64,000 nucleotides of DNA from Novosphingobium flavum (GCF_014230315.1 NZ_JACLAW010000001.1:248001-312000), one strand, 5' to 3'; positions 26,765-34,793 are shown, counted from the stretch's first letter. Made by a program: numbers and translations. Notes: generated by a model from the sequence alone, not told the origin.

Positions 26765-27391
26765 ATGAGCAGTATCGATGGCCCCGACGAGGACGGCACC
26801 GGCCCGGTGGGCGCCGACGGCAAGATCATCGTGCCCGAGAACGTGCAGGAGGCGATCCGCACCCTGATCCGCTGGTCGGGCGACGATCCGGCGCGCGAGG
26901 GCCTGCTCGATACCCCGCGTCGGGTCGCCCGCGCGTGGAAGGAATATTGCCAGGGTTACGGCGAGGACCCGGCGGTCCACCTGTCTCGCATCTTCGAGGA
27001 AGTCGGCGGCTACGACGAGGTCGTCCTGCTCAAGGACATCCCGTTCCAGAGCCACTGCGAACATCACATGGCCCCGATCATCGGCAAGGCGGCCATCGCC
27101 TACCTGCCGCGCGATCACGTGGTCGGCATCTCCAAGCTCGCCCGCGTCCTCCACGGCTTCGCCCGCCGCCTCCAGATCCAGGAACGCCTCACCGCCGAGG
27201 TCGCCCAGTGCATCTGGGACAACCTGAAGCCCCACGGCGTGGCGGTCGTGATCGAGGCCAACCACGCCTGCATGACCGCGCGCGGCGTGCGCACGCCGGG
27301 CGTCGGCATGGTCACCAGCCGGATGATGGGCACCTTCCTCAAGGACGAGCGCAGCCGCAAGGAAGTCCTCAGCCTGATGGGCTACGGCTGA
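26765..27391 (+). CDS. folE: GTP cyclohydrolase I
   Basis: The 208-residue enzyme makes 7,8-dihydroneopterin triphosphate from GTP, the entry to folate (and queuosine-type) biosynthesis. Zinc and substrate motifs are present: DTPRRVARAWKEY, PFQSHCEHHMAPIIGKAAIAYLP with the zinc Cys/His, the KLARVLHGFARRLQIQERLT signature, and the second zinc cysteine in NHACMTARGVRTPG. The ATG at 26765 has an ideal GGAGG RBS. Confidence 0.97.
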   Translation: MSSIDGPDEDGTGPVGADGKIIVPENVQEAIRTLIRWSGDDPAREGLLDTPRRVARAWKEYCQGYGEDPAVHLSRIFEEVGGYDEVVLLKDIPFQSHCEHHMAPIIGKAAIAYLPRDHVVGISKLARVLHGFARRLQIQERLTAEVAQCIWDNLKPHGVAVVIEANHACMTARGVRTPGVGMVTSRMMGTFLKDERSRKEVLSLMGYG

Positions 27392-27413
27392 GCCCCACGC
27401 GCGACGCTTAACT

Positions 27414-27435
27414 CCCCTCCCGCAGGCGGGAGGGG
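27414..27435. repeat. GC-rich hairpin after folE
   Basis: CCCCTCCCGC and GCGGGAGGGG are perfect inverted arms with a 2-nt centre, followed by CCGGGGGTGGGC. There is no T run, so it is not a standard intrinsic terminator. Similar GC-rich elements are frequent between genes of sphingomonads; it may be a dispersed repeat or RNA-stabilising hairpin. Confidence 0.55.
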
Positions 27436-27564
27436 CCGGGGGTGGGCCTGCAACAGCTACCCGGTGCGACGAGTCCGAGGCAGAGCGCCAACGGCAGCTT
27501 TCAGAACACGCGCTACGTCGAGTGAAAGGCCGGAAAGTCGGGGGAAATGGACCTTCTTGCCCCA

Positions 27565-27734
27565 CTACCAACCCCGCTCAGCCTGAGCCTGTCGAAGGCC
27601 ACGCGCCAAGTCTCGCCCCAGTCGCCCTACCTTGCACGCCAACTCCGAGACATGCGGCCAGTCCGCAGACGGTCGGCACATTTCAGAGGGCAGCGCGTGG
27701 CCTTCGACAGGCTCAGGCTGAGCGGGGTTGGTAG
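27565..27734. repeat. 42-bp perfect inverted repeat, 86-bp spacer
   Basis: Arms at 27565-27606 and 27693-27734 are exact reverse complements. The core of each arm (CCCCGCTCAGCCTGAGCCTG plus TCGAAGGCC) includes an internal palindrome-like CTCAGCCTGAG. Arms of this kind recur between genes in many sphingomonad genomes and resemble REP-type elements mobilised by a REP-associated tyrosine transposase. No transposase is coded here, so this would be a non-autonomous copy. Confidence 0.8.
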
Positions 27735-27847
27735 GATTTTGACCGCAATGTCGGCGTTTCCGGAACGGCCGCTTCCGGCGAGGAAACCCAAATAGCGGAC
27801 GTTTCCCATGCGCGCTGCATTCAACCACGCAGCCCCACCCCGCCCAC

Positions 27848-27878
27848 AAAAAAGGAGGGCCCGCGAGCAGGCCCTCCT
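27848..27878 (-). terminator. Intrinsic terminator after peroxiredoxin
   Basis: On the minus strand a perfect 9-bp stem (AGGAGGGCC/GGCCCTCCT) with an 8-nt loop is followed by six T residues. It is about 63 bp after the peroxiredoxin stop. Confidence 0.9.
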
Positions 27879-27941
27879 CAATTCCTCCCGTAATCGGGAA
27901 GGAAAGCAAGCACACCCCGGCCATAACCGGGGCACCAAGTC

Positions 27942-28421
27942 TTACAGCTGCTCGAGCATGTACTCGGCCGCGCTCACCTTGAATTCGCCCGGGCCTTCCA
28001 CGTTCAGCTCTTCCACGGTGCCGTCGTTGACGATCATCGAGAAGCGCTTGCCGCGCAGGCCCATGCCGAAGCCGGTGCCGTCCATGGTCAGGTCCAGCGC
28101 CTTTACGAAGTCGCCGTTGCCGTCGGCCAACATGGTCACATCGGCCGAACCGCTGGCCGCGCCCCAGTTCTTCATCACGAAGGCATCGTTGACCGCGGTG
28201 CAGACGATCTCGTCCACGCCCTTGGCCTTGAGCTCGGCGGCCTTGTCAACATAGCCCGGCAGGTGCTTGGCCGAGCAGGTCGGGGTGAAGGCGCCGGGGA
28301 CGGAGAACAGCGCCACCTTCTTGCCCGCGAAATATTCGCCGGTCTGCACCGGCTCGTTTCCTTCGGCGCCGGCCTTGATCAGCTTCACGTCGGGCAGCTT
28401 GTCGCCAACTGCAATGGTCAT
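27942..28421 (-). CDS. Prx5-type peroxiredoxin
   Basis: The 159-residue protein carries the Prx5-type active site VPGAFTPTCSAKHLPGY, with peroxidatic C49, and the downstream DAFVMKNW segment of this subgroup. It reduces hydrogen and organic peroxides in the cytoplasm, usually with glutathione/glutaredoxin or thioredoxin as donor. No fused glutaredoxin domain is present. The ATG at 28421 has a purine-rich GGAAGGACAC leader. It is a single-gene unit with its own terminator, divergent from an exported unknown protein. Confidence 0.93.
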   Translation of the reverse strand: MTIAVGDKLPDVKLIKAGAEGNEPVQTGEYFAGKKVALFSVPGAFTPTCSAKHLPGYVDKAAELKAKGVDEIVCTAVNDAFVMKNWGAASGSADVTMLADGNGDFVKALDLTMDGTGFGMGLRGKRFSMIVNDGTVEELNVEGPGEFKVSAAEYMLEQL

Positions 28422-28649
28422 TGTTCTGTGTCCTTCCAGGGTTTGAATCGGGGTCTGAATCTCTGGGCGCTGGCATAGGCGCTTGCGCGAGCAATTCGCA
28501 ACAACTCATCCGCGCGTCGCCCGCCGAGGTAAAATGCGACGAACCGAATATGGTTTCTTTCGATTTAAACCCACCCGGTGAAGCGGAATTAACCGTTGCG
28601 GCCGCAATCCTCTGCACGTGGGGGAAACCACGTTGTGGAGACCAGGGAC

Positions 28650-29111
28650 ATGAACAGGATCGGGATCGCATTCGCGGCGCTTGCCGCAGGGGGAATGTTG
28701 TGCGCCATGCCGGCTTCGGCCGCTCGCGGAGGCGAGGCGGAGAAGCTGCGCCGGCTGGATATCATGCTGATGGTAACGTCGCTGCGCTGCCGCACCGGGC
28801 GCGATAATTTTCAGCCCGAATTCCAGCGCTTCGAGGCCGCGCACCTCGCTGAGCTGAACGGCGCGGCCAAGGACCTGCGCTTGGGCCTCGTCTCCCAGTA
28901 CGGCGCGAAGGGGGCAGACCGCGCGCTTGACCGGATCAGCACTTCGATGGCCAACCAGTACGGGCAGGGGCACCCGTGGCTGGGCTGCGCCGAGCTCAAG
29001 GTCGCAACCCGCATCCTTACCAACATGCGCGGCCGCGATGCCCTGAACGAGGCTGCCGACCAGCTTCTCGCGCCGGATGCGCGCGGCGAATTCGCCATGG
29101 CCGGGCGCTGA
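28650..29111 (+). CDS. Small exported protein of unknown function
   Basis: The 153-residue product has a clear signal peptide (MNRIGIAFAALAAGGMLCAM, likely cut after PASA). The mature part is short, helical and basic, with two cysteines (SLRCRTG and LGCAEL) that could form a disulfide. The ATG at 28650 follows CAGGGA; an in-frame upstream extension lacks signal character and was dropped. It precedes ahcY on the same strand, but the palindrome and hairpin between them suggest separate transcription. No family recognised. Confidence 0.75.
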   Translation: MNRIGIAFAALAAGGMLCAMPASAARGGEAEKLRRLDIMLMVTSLRCRTGRDNFQPEFQRFEAAHLAELNGAAKDLRLGLVSQYGAKGADRALDRISTSMANQYGQGHPWLGCAELKVATRILTNMRGRDALNEAADQLLAPDARGEFAMAGR

Positions 29112-29132
29112 ACCGGCCACCCTTCGAGTCGC

Positions 29133-29152
29133 ATATAAAGACATCTTTATAT
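29133..29152. promoter_or_regulatory. 20-bp palindrome upstream of ahcY (putative operator)
   Basis: ATATAAAGA and TCTTTATAT are perfect 9-bp inverted arms around CA, about 90 bp before the ahcY start. The AT-rich element stands out in this GC-rich region. Its form suits a dimeric regulator. ArsR-type SahR controls ahcY and methionine-cycle genes in several proteobacteria through palindromes of broadly similar shape, so it is a candidate; I did not verify the motif. Confidence 0.6.
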
Positions 29153-29172
29153 TCTTGGACGGAACGGGTAAG

Positions 29173-29199
29173 GGCGGTGCCATGATGGCGCCGCCTTTT
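29173..29199 (+). terminator. Terminator-like hairpin in the ahcY leader
   Basis: GGCGGTGCC pairs with GGCGCCGCC (one G-U pair) around a 5-nt loop, followed by TTTT. It either ends the transcript of the exported protein upstream or, because it lies between the palindrome and ahcY, acts as a leader attenuator. Confidence 0.65.
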
Positions 29200-29242
29200 C
29201 CGTTGGGCGGCGCGCTGCCGAGCCGTTCAGGAGAAGCTTGCC

Positions 29243-30655
29243 GTGACCACACTCGCCGTCGCCCCCGATCATGTTGTCGCCGATCTCGGCCTCGCTGACT
29301 TCGGCCGCGCCGAAATCCGTATCGCCGAAACCGAGATGCCCGGCCTGATGGCGCTGCGCGACGAATTCGGCGCGTCCCAGCCGCTCAAGGGCGCGCGGAT
29401 CACCGGCTCGCTGCACATGACCATCCAGACCGCGGTGCTGATCGAGACCCTCGTGGCCCTCGGCGCCGATGTCCGCTGGGCCACCTGCAACATCTATTCC
29501 ACGCAGGACCACGCCGCCGCCGCGATTGCCGCCGCCGGCATCCCGGTCTTCGCCGTGAAGGGCGAAAGCCTGGCCGAATACTGGGACTATGTCGGCCGCA
29601 TCTTCGACTGGGATGACGGCACTGGCCAGACCGCCAACATGATCCTCGACGATGGCGGCGATGCCACCATGTTCGCCCTGTGGGGCGCCCGCGTCGAAGC
29701 CGGCGAGCCGCTGTTCGAGCCGAGCAATGCCGAGGAAATCGAGTTCGTCCGCGCGCTCAAGGAATTCCTCAAGCGCAAGCCGGGCTATCTCTCGGCCTCG
29801 GTCGCCCACATCAAGGGCGTTTCGGAAGAGACCACCACCGGCGTCCACCGCCTCTACCAGATCGCCAAGGACGGCAAGCTGCCGTTCCCCGCGATCAACG
29901 TGAACGATTCGGTCACCAAGTCGAAGTTCGACAACCTCTACGGCTGCAAGGAATCGCTGGTCGACGCGATCCGCCGTGCGACCGACGTGATGCTGGCCGG
30001 CAAGGTCGCCTGCGTCGCCGGTTTCGGCGATGTCGGCAAGGGCTCTGCCGCTTCGCTGCGCCAGGGCGGCGCCCGCGTCATGGTCACCGAGATCGACCCG
30101 ATCTGCGCCCTCCAGGCCGCCATGGAAGGCTATGAGGTCGTGACCATGGAAGAAGCGGTGAAACGCTGCGACATCTTCGTCACCGCCACCGGCAACGAAG
30201 ACGTGATCACCGCCGAGCACATGAAGGCGATGAAGCCGATGGCCATCGTCTGCAATATCGGCCACTTCGACAGCGAGATCCAGATCTCGGCGCTGGGCAA
30301 CTACAAGTGGACCGAGGTCAAGCCGGGCACCGATCTGGTCGAATTTCCTGATGGCAAGCAGATCATCGTCCTGGCCAAGGGCCGCCTGGTCAACCTCGGC
30401 TGCGCCACGGGCCACCCGAGCTTCGTCATGTCGTCGAGCTTCACCAACCAGACCCTCGCCCAGATCGAGCTGTTCACCCGCAACGACGCTTACGAAAACC
30501 GCGTCTACGTCCTGCCCAAGCACCTCGACGAGAAGGTCGCCGCCCTTCACCTCGAAAAGCTGGGCGTCAAGCTGACCAAGCTGTCGAAGAAGCAGGCCGA
30601 CTATATCGGCGTGTCCTCGGAAGGGCCCTTCAAGCCGGACCATTACCGCTACTGA
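29243..30655 (+). CDS. ahcY: S-adenosylhomocysteinase
   Basis: The 470-residue NAD-dependent enzyme splits S-adenosylhomocysteine to homocysteine and adenosine, keeping methylation reactions running. Recognisable stretches are [16 protein letters not shown], the catalytic [21 protein letters not shown], the NAD-binding [17 protein letters not shown] and the C-terminal [28 protein letters not shown]. Length matches the longer bacterial form with its inserted segment. The start is GTG at 29243, preceded by AGGAGAAGC. The leader holds a palindrome and a hairpin. Confidence 0.98.
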   Translation: MTTLAVAPDHVVADLGLADFGRAEIRIAETEMPGLMALRDEFGASQPLKGARITGSLHMTIQTAVLIETLVALGADVRWATCNIYSTQDHAAAAIAAAGIPVFAVKGESLAEYWDYVGRIFDWDDGTGQTANMILDDGGDATMFALWGARVEAGEPLFEPSNAEEIEFVRALKEFLKRKPGYLSASVAHIKGVSEETTTGVHRLYQIAKDGKLPFPAINVNDSVTKSKFDNLYGCKESLVDAIRRATDVMLAGKVACVAGFGDVGKGSAASLRQGGARVMVTEIDPICALQAAMEGYEVVTMEEAVKRCDIFVTATGNEDVITAEHMKAMKPMAIVCNIGHFDSEIQISALGNYKWTEVKPGTDLVEFPDGKQIIVLAKGRLVNLGCATGHPSFVMSSSFTNQTLAQIELFTRNDAYENRVYVLPKHLDEKVAALHLEKLGVKLTKLSKKQADYIGVSSEGPFKPDHYRY

Positions 30656-30680
30656 TCGCCCGGCGAATAGCCGCGAACGA

Positions 30681-30710
30681 AAGGGCGGGGCGCCAGCCTC
30701 GCCCTTTTCC
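30681..30710 (+). terminator. Intrinsic terminator after ahcY
   Basis: AAGGGCGGGG pairs with CCTCGCCCTT (one G-U pair) around a 6-nt loop, followed by TTCC. The T run is short, so strength is moderate. Confidence 0.75.
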
Positions 30711-30764
30711 GTATCGGGGCGCCATGCTAGAACCCTGCGCCTGGGGCGCGCTGGGAGAAATGGC

Positions 30765-31427
30765 ATGACACTCTCGATCGGAAGTACCGCGCCCGATTTT
30801 ACCGCCCAGACCACGCAGGGCGAGATTCGCTTCCACGATTGGCTGGGGGACAGCTGGGGCATCCTGTTCTCGCACCCCAAGGATTTCACGCCGGTCTGCA
30901 CCACCGAACTGGGTTATCTCGCCCGCCTCGCGCCCGAATTCGCCAAGCGCAATTGCAAGGTCATCGGCCTCTCGGTCGACCCTGTGGGCAATCACGAGCG
31001 CTGGCTCGGCGATATCCGCGCGGCGACCGGCGGAGAGGTGACCTATCCGATCATCGGTGACAGCGACCTTGCCGTGGCCAAGCTCTACCAGATGCTCCCC
31101 GCCGATGCCGGCAGCACCTCCGAAGGCCGCACCGCGGCAGACAACGCCACGGTCCGCACGGTCTATCTCATCGGGCCCGACAAGCTGATCAAGGCCAGCC
31201 TCAATTACCCGATGAGCTCGGGCCGCAATTTCGACGAAGTGCTGCGCCTGCTCGATTCCTGCCAGCTGACGGCAAAGCACAAGGTGGCCACCCCGGTGAA
31301 CTGGAAGTGGGGCGAAGACGTCATCATCGTCCCCGCCGTGTCCGACGACGAGGCGCGCGAGCGCTTCCCCGATGGCTGGAACGCGGTCACGCCCTACCTG
31401 CGCGTCGTCCCCCAGCCCAAGGGCTGA
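30765..31427 (+). CDS. 1-Cys (Prx6-type) peroxiredoxin
   Basis: The 220-residue protein has the Prx6 active site HPKDFTPVCTTELGYLARL with peroxidatic C45, the RNCKVIGLSVD segment, and the long C-terminal domain of this subfamily (TPVNWKWGEDVIIVP). It reduces peroxides and phospholipid hydroperoxides using a single cysteine; a second cysteine near the end of the core (DSCQLT) is not in the resolving position of typical 2-Cys enzymes. It lies 5 bp before the dioxygenase-rhodanese gene, implying an operon for peroxide and sulfur stress. Confidence 0.94.
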   Translation: MTLSIGSTAPDFTAQTTQGEIRFHDWLGDSWGILFSHPKDFTPVCTTELGYLARLAPEFAKRNCKVIGLSVDPVGNHERWLGDIRAATGGEVTYPIIGDSDLAVAKLYQMLPADAGSTSEGRTAADNATVRTVYLIGPDKLIKASLNYPMSSGRNFDEVLRLLDSCQLTAKHKVATPVNWKWGEDVIIVPAVSDDEARERFPDGWNAVTPYLRVVPQPKG

Positions 31428-31432
31428 GCGGC

Positions 31433-32467
31433 GTGTTTTTCGCGGTCTTTCGGGATGGGGAGGGCTGCAAGTCCTACATCATCGCCTGCGCCGAAACCTG
31501 CCATGCCGCGATCATCGATCCGGCGCTCGACCTGGTCGACCGCTACATCGGCGAAGTGGCGAAACAGGGCCTCCACGTCAGCTTCGTGATCGATACTCAC
31601 ACCCACGCCGATCACTTCTCCGGCGCCCGCGCGCTCGGCCAGAAGTTCGGCGTGCCGGTGGTCATGCACCGCTACTCGCCCGCGCCCTACGTCGATCTCC
31701 ACGTCGAGGACGGCCATGCGCTCCCCCTCGGCAAGATGCGGCTGCGGATCATTCACACGCCCGGCCACACCCGCGATTCGATGGCGATCCATGTCGAGGA
31801 CCGGGTCTTCACCGGAGACACCCTGCTCATCGGCGGCACCGGGCGCAGCGACCTGCCGAGCGGCGATCCCGACCAGCTCTATGAAAGCCTGTTCGGCAAG
31901 CTGCTGACCCTTCCTGACGAAACGCTGGTTTTCCCGGCGCATGACTACAAGGGCCGAGACAACACCACGATCGGTGACGAACGACTGGCCAATCCCCGCC
32001 TCGCCAAGACCGAGCGGGCGGACTTCGTCGAACTGATGAACAGCCTCAACCTCTCCGCGCCCACGCACCTGACCGAGGCGCTGCGCACCAACATGTCGGG
32101 CGGCAAGACTGTGCGCCAACTCCTTGCCGAGGCCGGCGCCCGCGTACCCTTCATGCCGATGGACGAACTGCGCCTGCGGCTCGGCCGCCGCGGCAACGAT
32201 TTCGTGATCCTCGATGTGCGTGAGAAAGACGCCTATGCCGCCGGCCACGTCCCCGGCGCGATCCACGTCCCGCGCGGCCAGCTCGAACTGCGCGTCAACG
32301 AGGCCCTGCCTGACCCGAGCATCGAGATCCTCGCCGTCTGCGAATTCGGCAAGATCTCCACCCTCGCGGCGGCCACCCTGCGTGAGCTCGGCTACACCCG
32401 CGCGGTCGCACTGGATGGCGGCATGGCCGCCTGGCGCGGCGCCGGCCATCCGGTCGAGGCGGGCTAG
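31433..32467 (+). CDS. Persulfide dioxygenase-like metallo-beta-lactamase with rhodanese domain
   Basis: The 344-residue protein joins an ETHE1/Blh-like metallo-beta-lactamase domain (about 1-235) to a rhodanese domain (about 250-340). The metal motif THTHADH is at residues 55-61, followed by HTPGHTRDSM, FTGDTLL and PAHDYKG. The rhodanese has its active cysteine C303 (LAVCEFGKIS). Such fusions oxidise glutathione persulfide to sulfite and exchange sulfane sulfur. The GTG at 31433 is 5 bp after the peroxiredoxin stop; the longer frame upstream overlaps that gene and was rejected. Confidence 0.92.
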   Translation: MFFAVFRDGEGCKSYIIACAETCHAAIIDPALDLVDRYIGEVAKQGLHVSFVIDTHTHADHFSGARALGQKFGVPVVMHRYSPAPYVDLHVEDGHALPLGKMRLRIIHTPGHTRDSMAIHVEDRVFTGDTLLIGGTGRSDLPSGDPDQLYESLFGKLLTLPDETLVFPAHDYKGRDNTTIGDERLANPRLAKTERADFVELMNSLNLSAPTHLTEALRTNMSGGKTVRQLLAEAGARVPFMPMDELRLRLGRRGNDFVILDVREKDAYAAGHVPGAIHVPRGQLELRVNEALPDPSIEILAVCEFGKISTLAAATLRELGYTRAVALDGGMAAWRGAGHPVEAG

Positions 32468-32516
32468 GGCGGGCAGCGGCATCTCCTGACAACGCGCCGG
32501 GCTGCAACCCGCGCCC

Positions 32517-33332
32517 TCAGAAATGCATCACGCCCCGGCTCTTGAGCAAAACGTCCTGGATGAACCCGCGCGGCACCGTGGTCTTGCCCAGTTCGATCGC
32601 CACGAAGACCCGGCCATGCACGACCTGCTCCTCGAAGTACTCGGCCTCGCGCCCGTCAACGTCCATGTCGGTCAGCATCCGCGCGATGGCGCCGCCGGTC
32701 GCGCCCAGCGCCGAGCCGAAAGCCGCGATGCTGCTGATCGCCGTGGCCGCCAGCGCCCCTGCCGCCGCCACCCCGCCAATGCCGGGGATCATTAGCATGG
32801 TCATGCCGAGCAGGGCCCCGGCGATGCCGCCGCCTGTCGTCGCCCCGGCCACGCTGAGCAGGGAATGCCCGCGCGGCAGGACCGGCTCGGGCTCGAGGAA
32901 CTGGCCGGTGCGCCACAGCAGCGAGATCGCCCCTTCCGGCACCCCCGCCGCCTTGAGGTCGATCACCGCGTGTTCGGCCCCCGCGCGGTCGCGGAACACG
33001 GCGGTCACCACCCGGCCCGAAGCATCGGCGCGCACGGCTTGACCCGCGCGGAACTCATGGGAAAAACGCAGCCGCTCGGCCTCGGTCTCGAACGAAATCC
33101 TCAGCCCCGCCCGCTCGTGCAACTTGGCCACGCTGGGCGAGATGCCGGGGGTGAACAGGGTGCGCGCCAGCATGTCGATGGTCGAGCGGCGCAGCTTGCG
33201 GTCCGTTCCCCGGTCGATCCATTCGAGGGTTTGCGGTCGCGGGTATCCTGAAGACATGTAGTTCAGGACCGGCAGATCCGCAGCCTTGATGACGAAATCG
33301 GGAATATCCTCTTCTCCCTTTAGGGCGTGCAT
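32517..33332 (-). CDS. Unknown protein with glycine-zipper region
   Basis: The 271-residue product has a soluble N-terminal half and then an alternating Gly/Ala hydrophobic stretch (about 165-230: GATTGGGIAGALLGMTMLMI and IAAFGSALGATGGAIARM). Similar regions follow a small alpha/beta domain in bacterial stress proteins of the YflT/general-stress 17M type (here VVTAVFRDRAGAEHAVIDLKAAGV). This would suggest a membrane-associated stress protein, by resemblance only. The ATG at 33332 was chosen over a TTG nine codons earlier; neither has a strong RBS. Confidence 0.75.
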   Translation of the reverse strand: MHALKGEEDIPDFVIKAADLPVLNYMSSGYPRPQTLEWIDRGTDRKLRRSTIDMLARTLFTPGISPSVAKLHERAGLRISFETEAERLRFSHEFRAGQAVRADASGRVVTAVFRDRAGAEHAVIDLKAAGVPEGAISLLWRTGQFLEPEPVLPRGHSLLSVAGATTGGGIAGALLGMTMLMIPGIGGVAAAGALAATAISSIAAFGSALGATGGAIARMLTDMDVDGREAEYFEEQVVHGRVFVAIELGKTTVPRGFIQDVLLKSRGVMHF

Positions 33333-33567
33333 ACTCGGGCTTTTGTCGACATCATGCAACAGGACGGCTTACCCAGTTGCTAATTCAGGCCGCGCAGGCA
33401 CGGATGCTTTTGCACCTCCATGCAATAGCTTCAGCGATGGCGATTTGCGGTGATCTGGCCAAATCCTTGACTTTTCGCAGGCTTTGCGCCATATGGGCAA
33501 GGCTAACGTCGCCTGCGACGGAATTTGACGCCGCGAAGGCGCCTCCTTCCATTTCACGCTGCCAGCT

Positions 33568-33589
33568 CCGCCCGCGCTGTTGCGGGCGG
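33568..33589 (+). promoter_or_regulatory. Hairpin in the cold-shock gene leader
   Basis: CCGCCCGC and GCGGGCGG are perfect arms with a 6-nt loop, ending 28 bp before the cold-shock gene start. No T run follows directly. It could be a leader structure affecting translation or transcript stability, as in other cold-shock genes, or an element of an upstream RNA. No function is demonstrated. Confidence 0.5.
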
Positions 33590-33617
33590 GTAACTGTTTT
33601 CGTGAAGGAAACATCCC

Positions 33618-33824
33618 ATGCCTATCGGCACCGTCAAGTTCTTCAATCCCGACAAGGGTTTCGGTTTCATCGCTCCTGATGGCGGCGAACCTGACAATTT
33701 CGTCCACATCAGCGCGGTCGAGCGTTCCGGCCTTGGTACCCTGGTCAAGGACCAGCGCGTCAAGTACGAGCTCGAAACCGATCGCCGTGGCAAGTTGGCG
33801 GCGGTCAATCTCGAGAACGCCTGA
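33618..33824 (+). CDS. Cold-shock domain protein
   Basis: The 68-residue protein is a single cold-shock domain that binds single-stranded RNA and DNA. Both RNA-binding motifs are visible: KGFGFIAP (RNP1) and NFVHIS (RNP2), with GTVKFFNPDKG at the start. The ATG at 33618 has GTGAAGGAAAC upstream. A hairpin lies in the leader. The infA-like gene starts 4 bp after its stop, so the RNA chaperone and IF-1 may be co-expressed. Confidence 0.95.
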   Translation: MPIGTVKFFNPDKGFGFIAPDGGEPDNFVHISAVERSGLGTLVKDQRVKYELETDRRGKLAAVNLENA

Positions 33825-33827
33825 GGA

Positions 33828-34082
33828 GTGGCCAAGGAGGCCCTTCTCACGCTGGAGGGGCGGATTGATGAAATCCTCCCCGACGGCCGTTTCGCCGTAA
33901 TCCTCGAAAACGACCACCGGATCATCGCCTATACCGCAGGCAAGATGCGCAAGTTTCGCATCCGCTCGGTCGTCGGTGATCACGTGCGCGTCGAAATGAC
34001 GCCTTACGACCTGCAAAAGGGCCGCATTGTCTTCCGCGAACGCGGACCGGGTGGCGGCCCTCCGGGACAGCGCAGGCGCTAG
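33828..34082 (+). CDS. infA: Translation initiation factor IF-1
   Basis: The 84-residue protein shows the IF-1 OB-fold pattern ([28 protein letters not shown], then [32 protein letters not shown]). A short Gly/Pro/Arg tail follows. IF-1 occupies the A site during initiation. The GTG at 33828 follows TGAGGA, so the RBS overlaps the stop of the cold-shock gene. IF-1 in many alphaproteobacteria is about 72 residues; the tail makes this one slightly long. In-frame C-terminal variation of this kind is common and does not affect the call. Confidence 0.9.
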   Translation: MAKEALLTLEGRIDEILPDGRFAVILENDHRIIAYTAGKMRKFRIRSVVGDHVRVEMTPYDLQKGRIVFRERGPGGGPPGQRRR

Positions 34083-34129
34083 CGCCCGCAAACCCATAAG
34101 AAAACGCGCCAAGACGCGTTCAGGATACA

Positions 34130-34279
34130 ATGATCGATACCAGAAATACCCCTCACCGTTCTGCGCTGCGCTATGCCCAGCGCCTGAGCGAGCTGAGCAA
34201 CATTCCCCGGATCCGACCCTCGGCCGGGGCACTTACCGCCCGGGAATTGCGCCGCGAGGTGCTTGCCATTCTCGGTTGA
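34130..34279 (+). CDS. Very small basic protein, function unknown
   Basis: A 49-residue frame with many arginines, helical character (RSALRYAQRLSELSNIPR) and the C-terminal segment LTARELRREVLAILG. The ATG at 34130 follows TTCAGGATACA. It is one of three consecutive small genes between infA and the DivL-type kinase, all with RBS-like leaders and spacing of 50-60 bp. No domain is recognised. Coding status rests on position, start signals and codon use alone. Confidence 0.55.
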   Translation: MIDTRNTPHRSALRYAQRLSELSNIPRIRPSAGALTARELRREVLAILG

Positions 34280-34335
34280 ACCGGCCGGGCCGTGCCGAAA
34301 GGCCGGCCCTGCCCAGGCACGATCGGAGAATGCCA

Positions 34336-34566
34336 ATGAGCGTTTCGGGTGATTTCTACCAGTTGCAGGCCGACCTCTGCGCTCAGGCCGCCGAACGCGC
34401 CGATCTGCCCATGCTGCGCCAGAAATACGAGGCGGCCGGGGCCGCCTGGCAGGCACTGGCCCAGCGCGAGACGCGAATTGCCGAAACCCGTGCCAATCGT
34501 CTTGCCGTGGAAGCCGAACGTAAACTCGCCGAAAACGGCGCGCCGATCGAAGCCGTAATCTCATAA
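34336..34566 (+). CDS. Small coiled-coil protein, function unknown
   Basis: The 76-residue product is almost wholly helical and Ala/Glu/Arg-rich (LCAQAAERADLPMLRQKYEAAGAAWQALAQRETRIAETRANRL), suggesting a coiled coil. Two ATGs compete. The one at 34336 (MSVSG) is 7 bp after GGAG and is preferred over 34330 (MPMSVSG), which is too close. No signal peptide or membrane helix. Family unknown; it is probably cytoplasmic. Confidence 0.7.
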   Translation: MSVSGDFYQLQADLCAQAAERADLPMLRQKYEAAGAAWQALAQRETRIAETRANRLAVEAERKLAENGAPIEAVIS

Positions 34567-34619
34567 GCCGCGCCGTTTATGAGTTGACGCTCTGACTCGG
34601 TGATCCCGGGAGAATTGTC

Positions 34620-34793
34620 ATGGACCTCAACGAACTGCTCTATCAGCACCAGCGGGCGCTGATGACTGCCTCGCTCGTGCCCATCGCATTGGCGGGAAGC
34701 CGCTTCGATCTTGTCGGCCACTATGCCGAACGGATCCGCCGCCTGCGCAGCGAACTCGGCGTCAGCGTCTGGCCCGGCCCGGCCTTGCGCTGA
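34620..34793 (+). CDS. Small protein of unknown function
   Basis: A 57-residue frame beginning MDLNELLYQHQRALMTASLV, followed by HYAERIRRLRSELGVSVWPG. The ATG at 34620 has GGGAGAATTGTC upstream, a good RBS. It is the last of three small genes before the DivL-type kinase. The start MDLNELLYxHQ recalls short conserved proteins in sphingomonads, but I cannot place it in a family. Confidence 0.6.
   Translation: MDLNELLYQHQRALMTASLVPIALAGSRFDLVGHYAERIRRLRSELGVSVWPGPALR

Larger units (their letters stand above)
27392..27941. other. Intergenic region with repeats and a terminator, no gene
   Basis: About 550 bp without a convincing gene between the convergent folE and peroxiredoxin genes. It holds a GC-rich hairpin just after folE, a 42-bp perfect inverted repeat, and the peroxiredoxin terminator; each is listed separately. 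Short open frames in this stretch (for example 27522-27734) run through the repeat arms and have no RBS or family features. Confidence 0.8.

Noticed and set aside
27522..27795. Short open frames in the folE-peroxiredoxin gap
   Set aside because: They run through the 42-bp inverted repeat arms and have no start signals.
29173..29199. Known SAM/SAH riboswitch in the ahcY leader
   Set aside because: I see only a simple hairpin and an AT-rich palindrome, not the conserved core of a SAM-II, SAM/SAH or SAH riboswitch. It is reported as a hairpin only.
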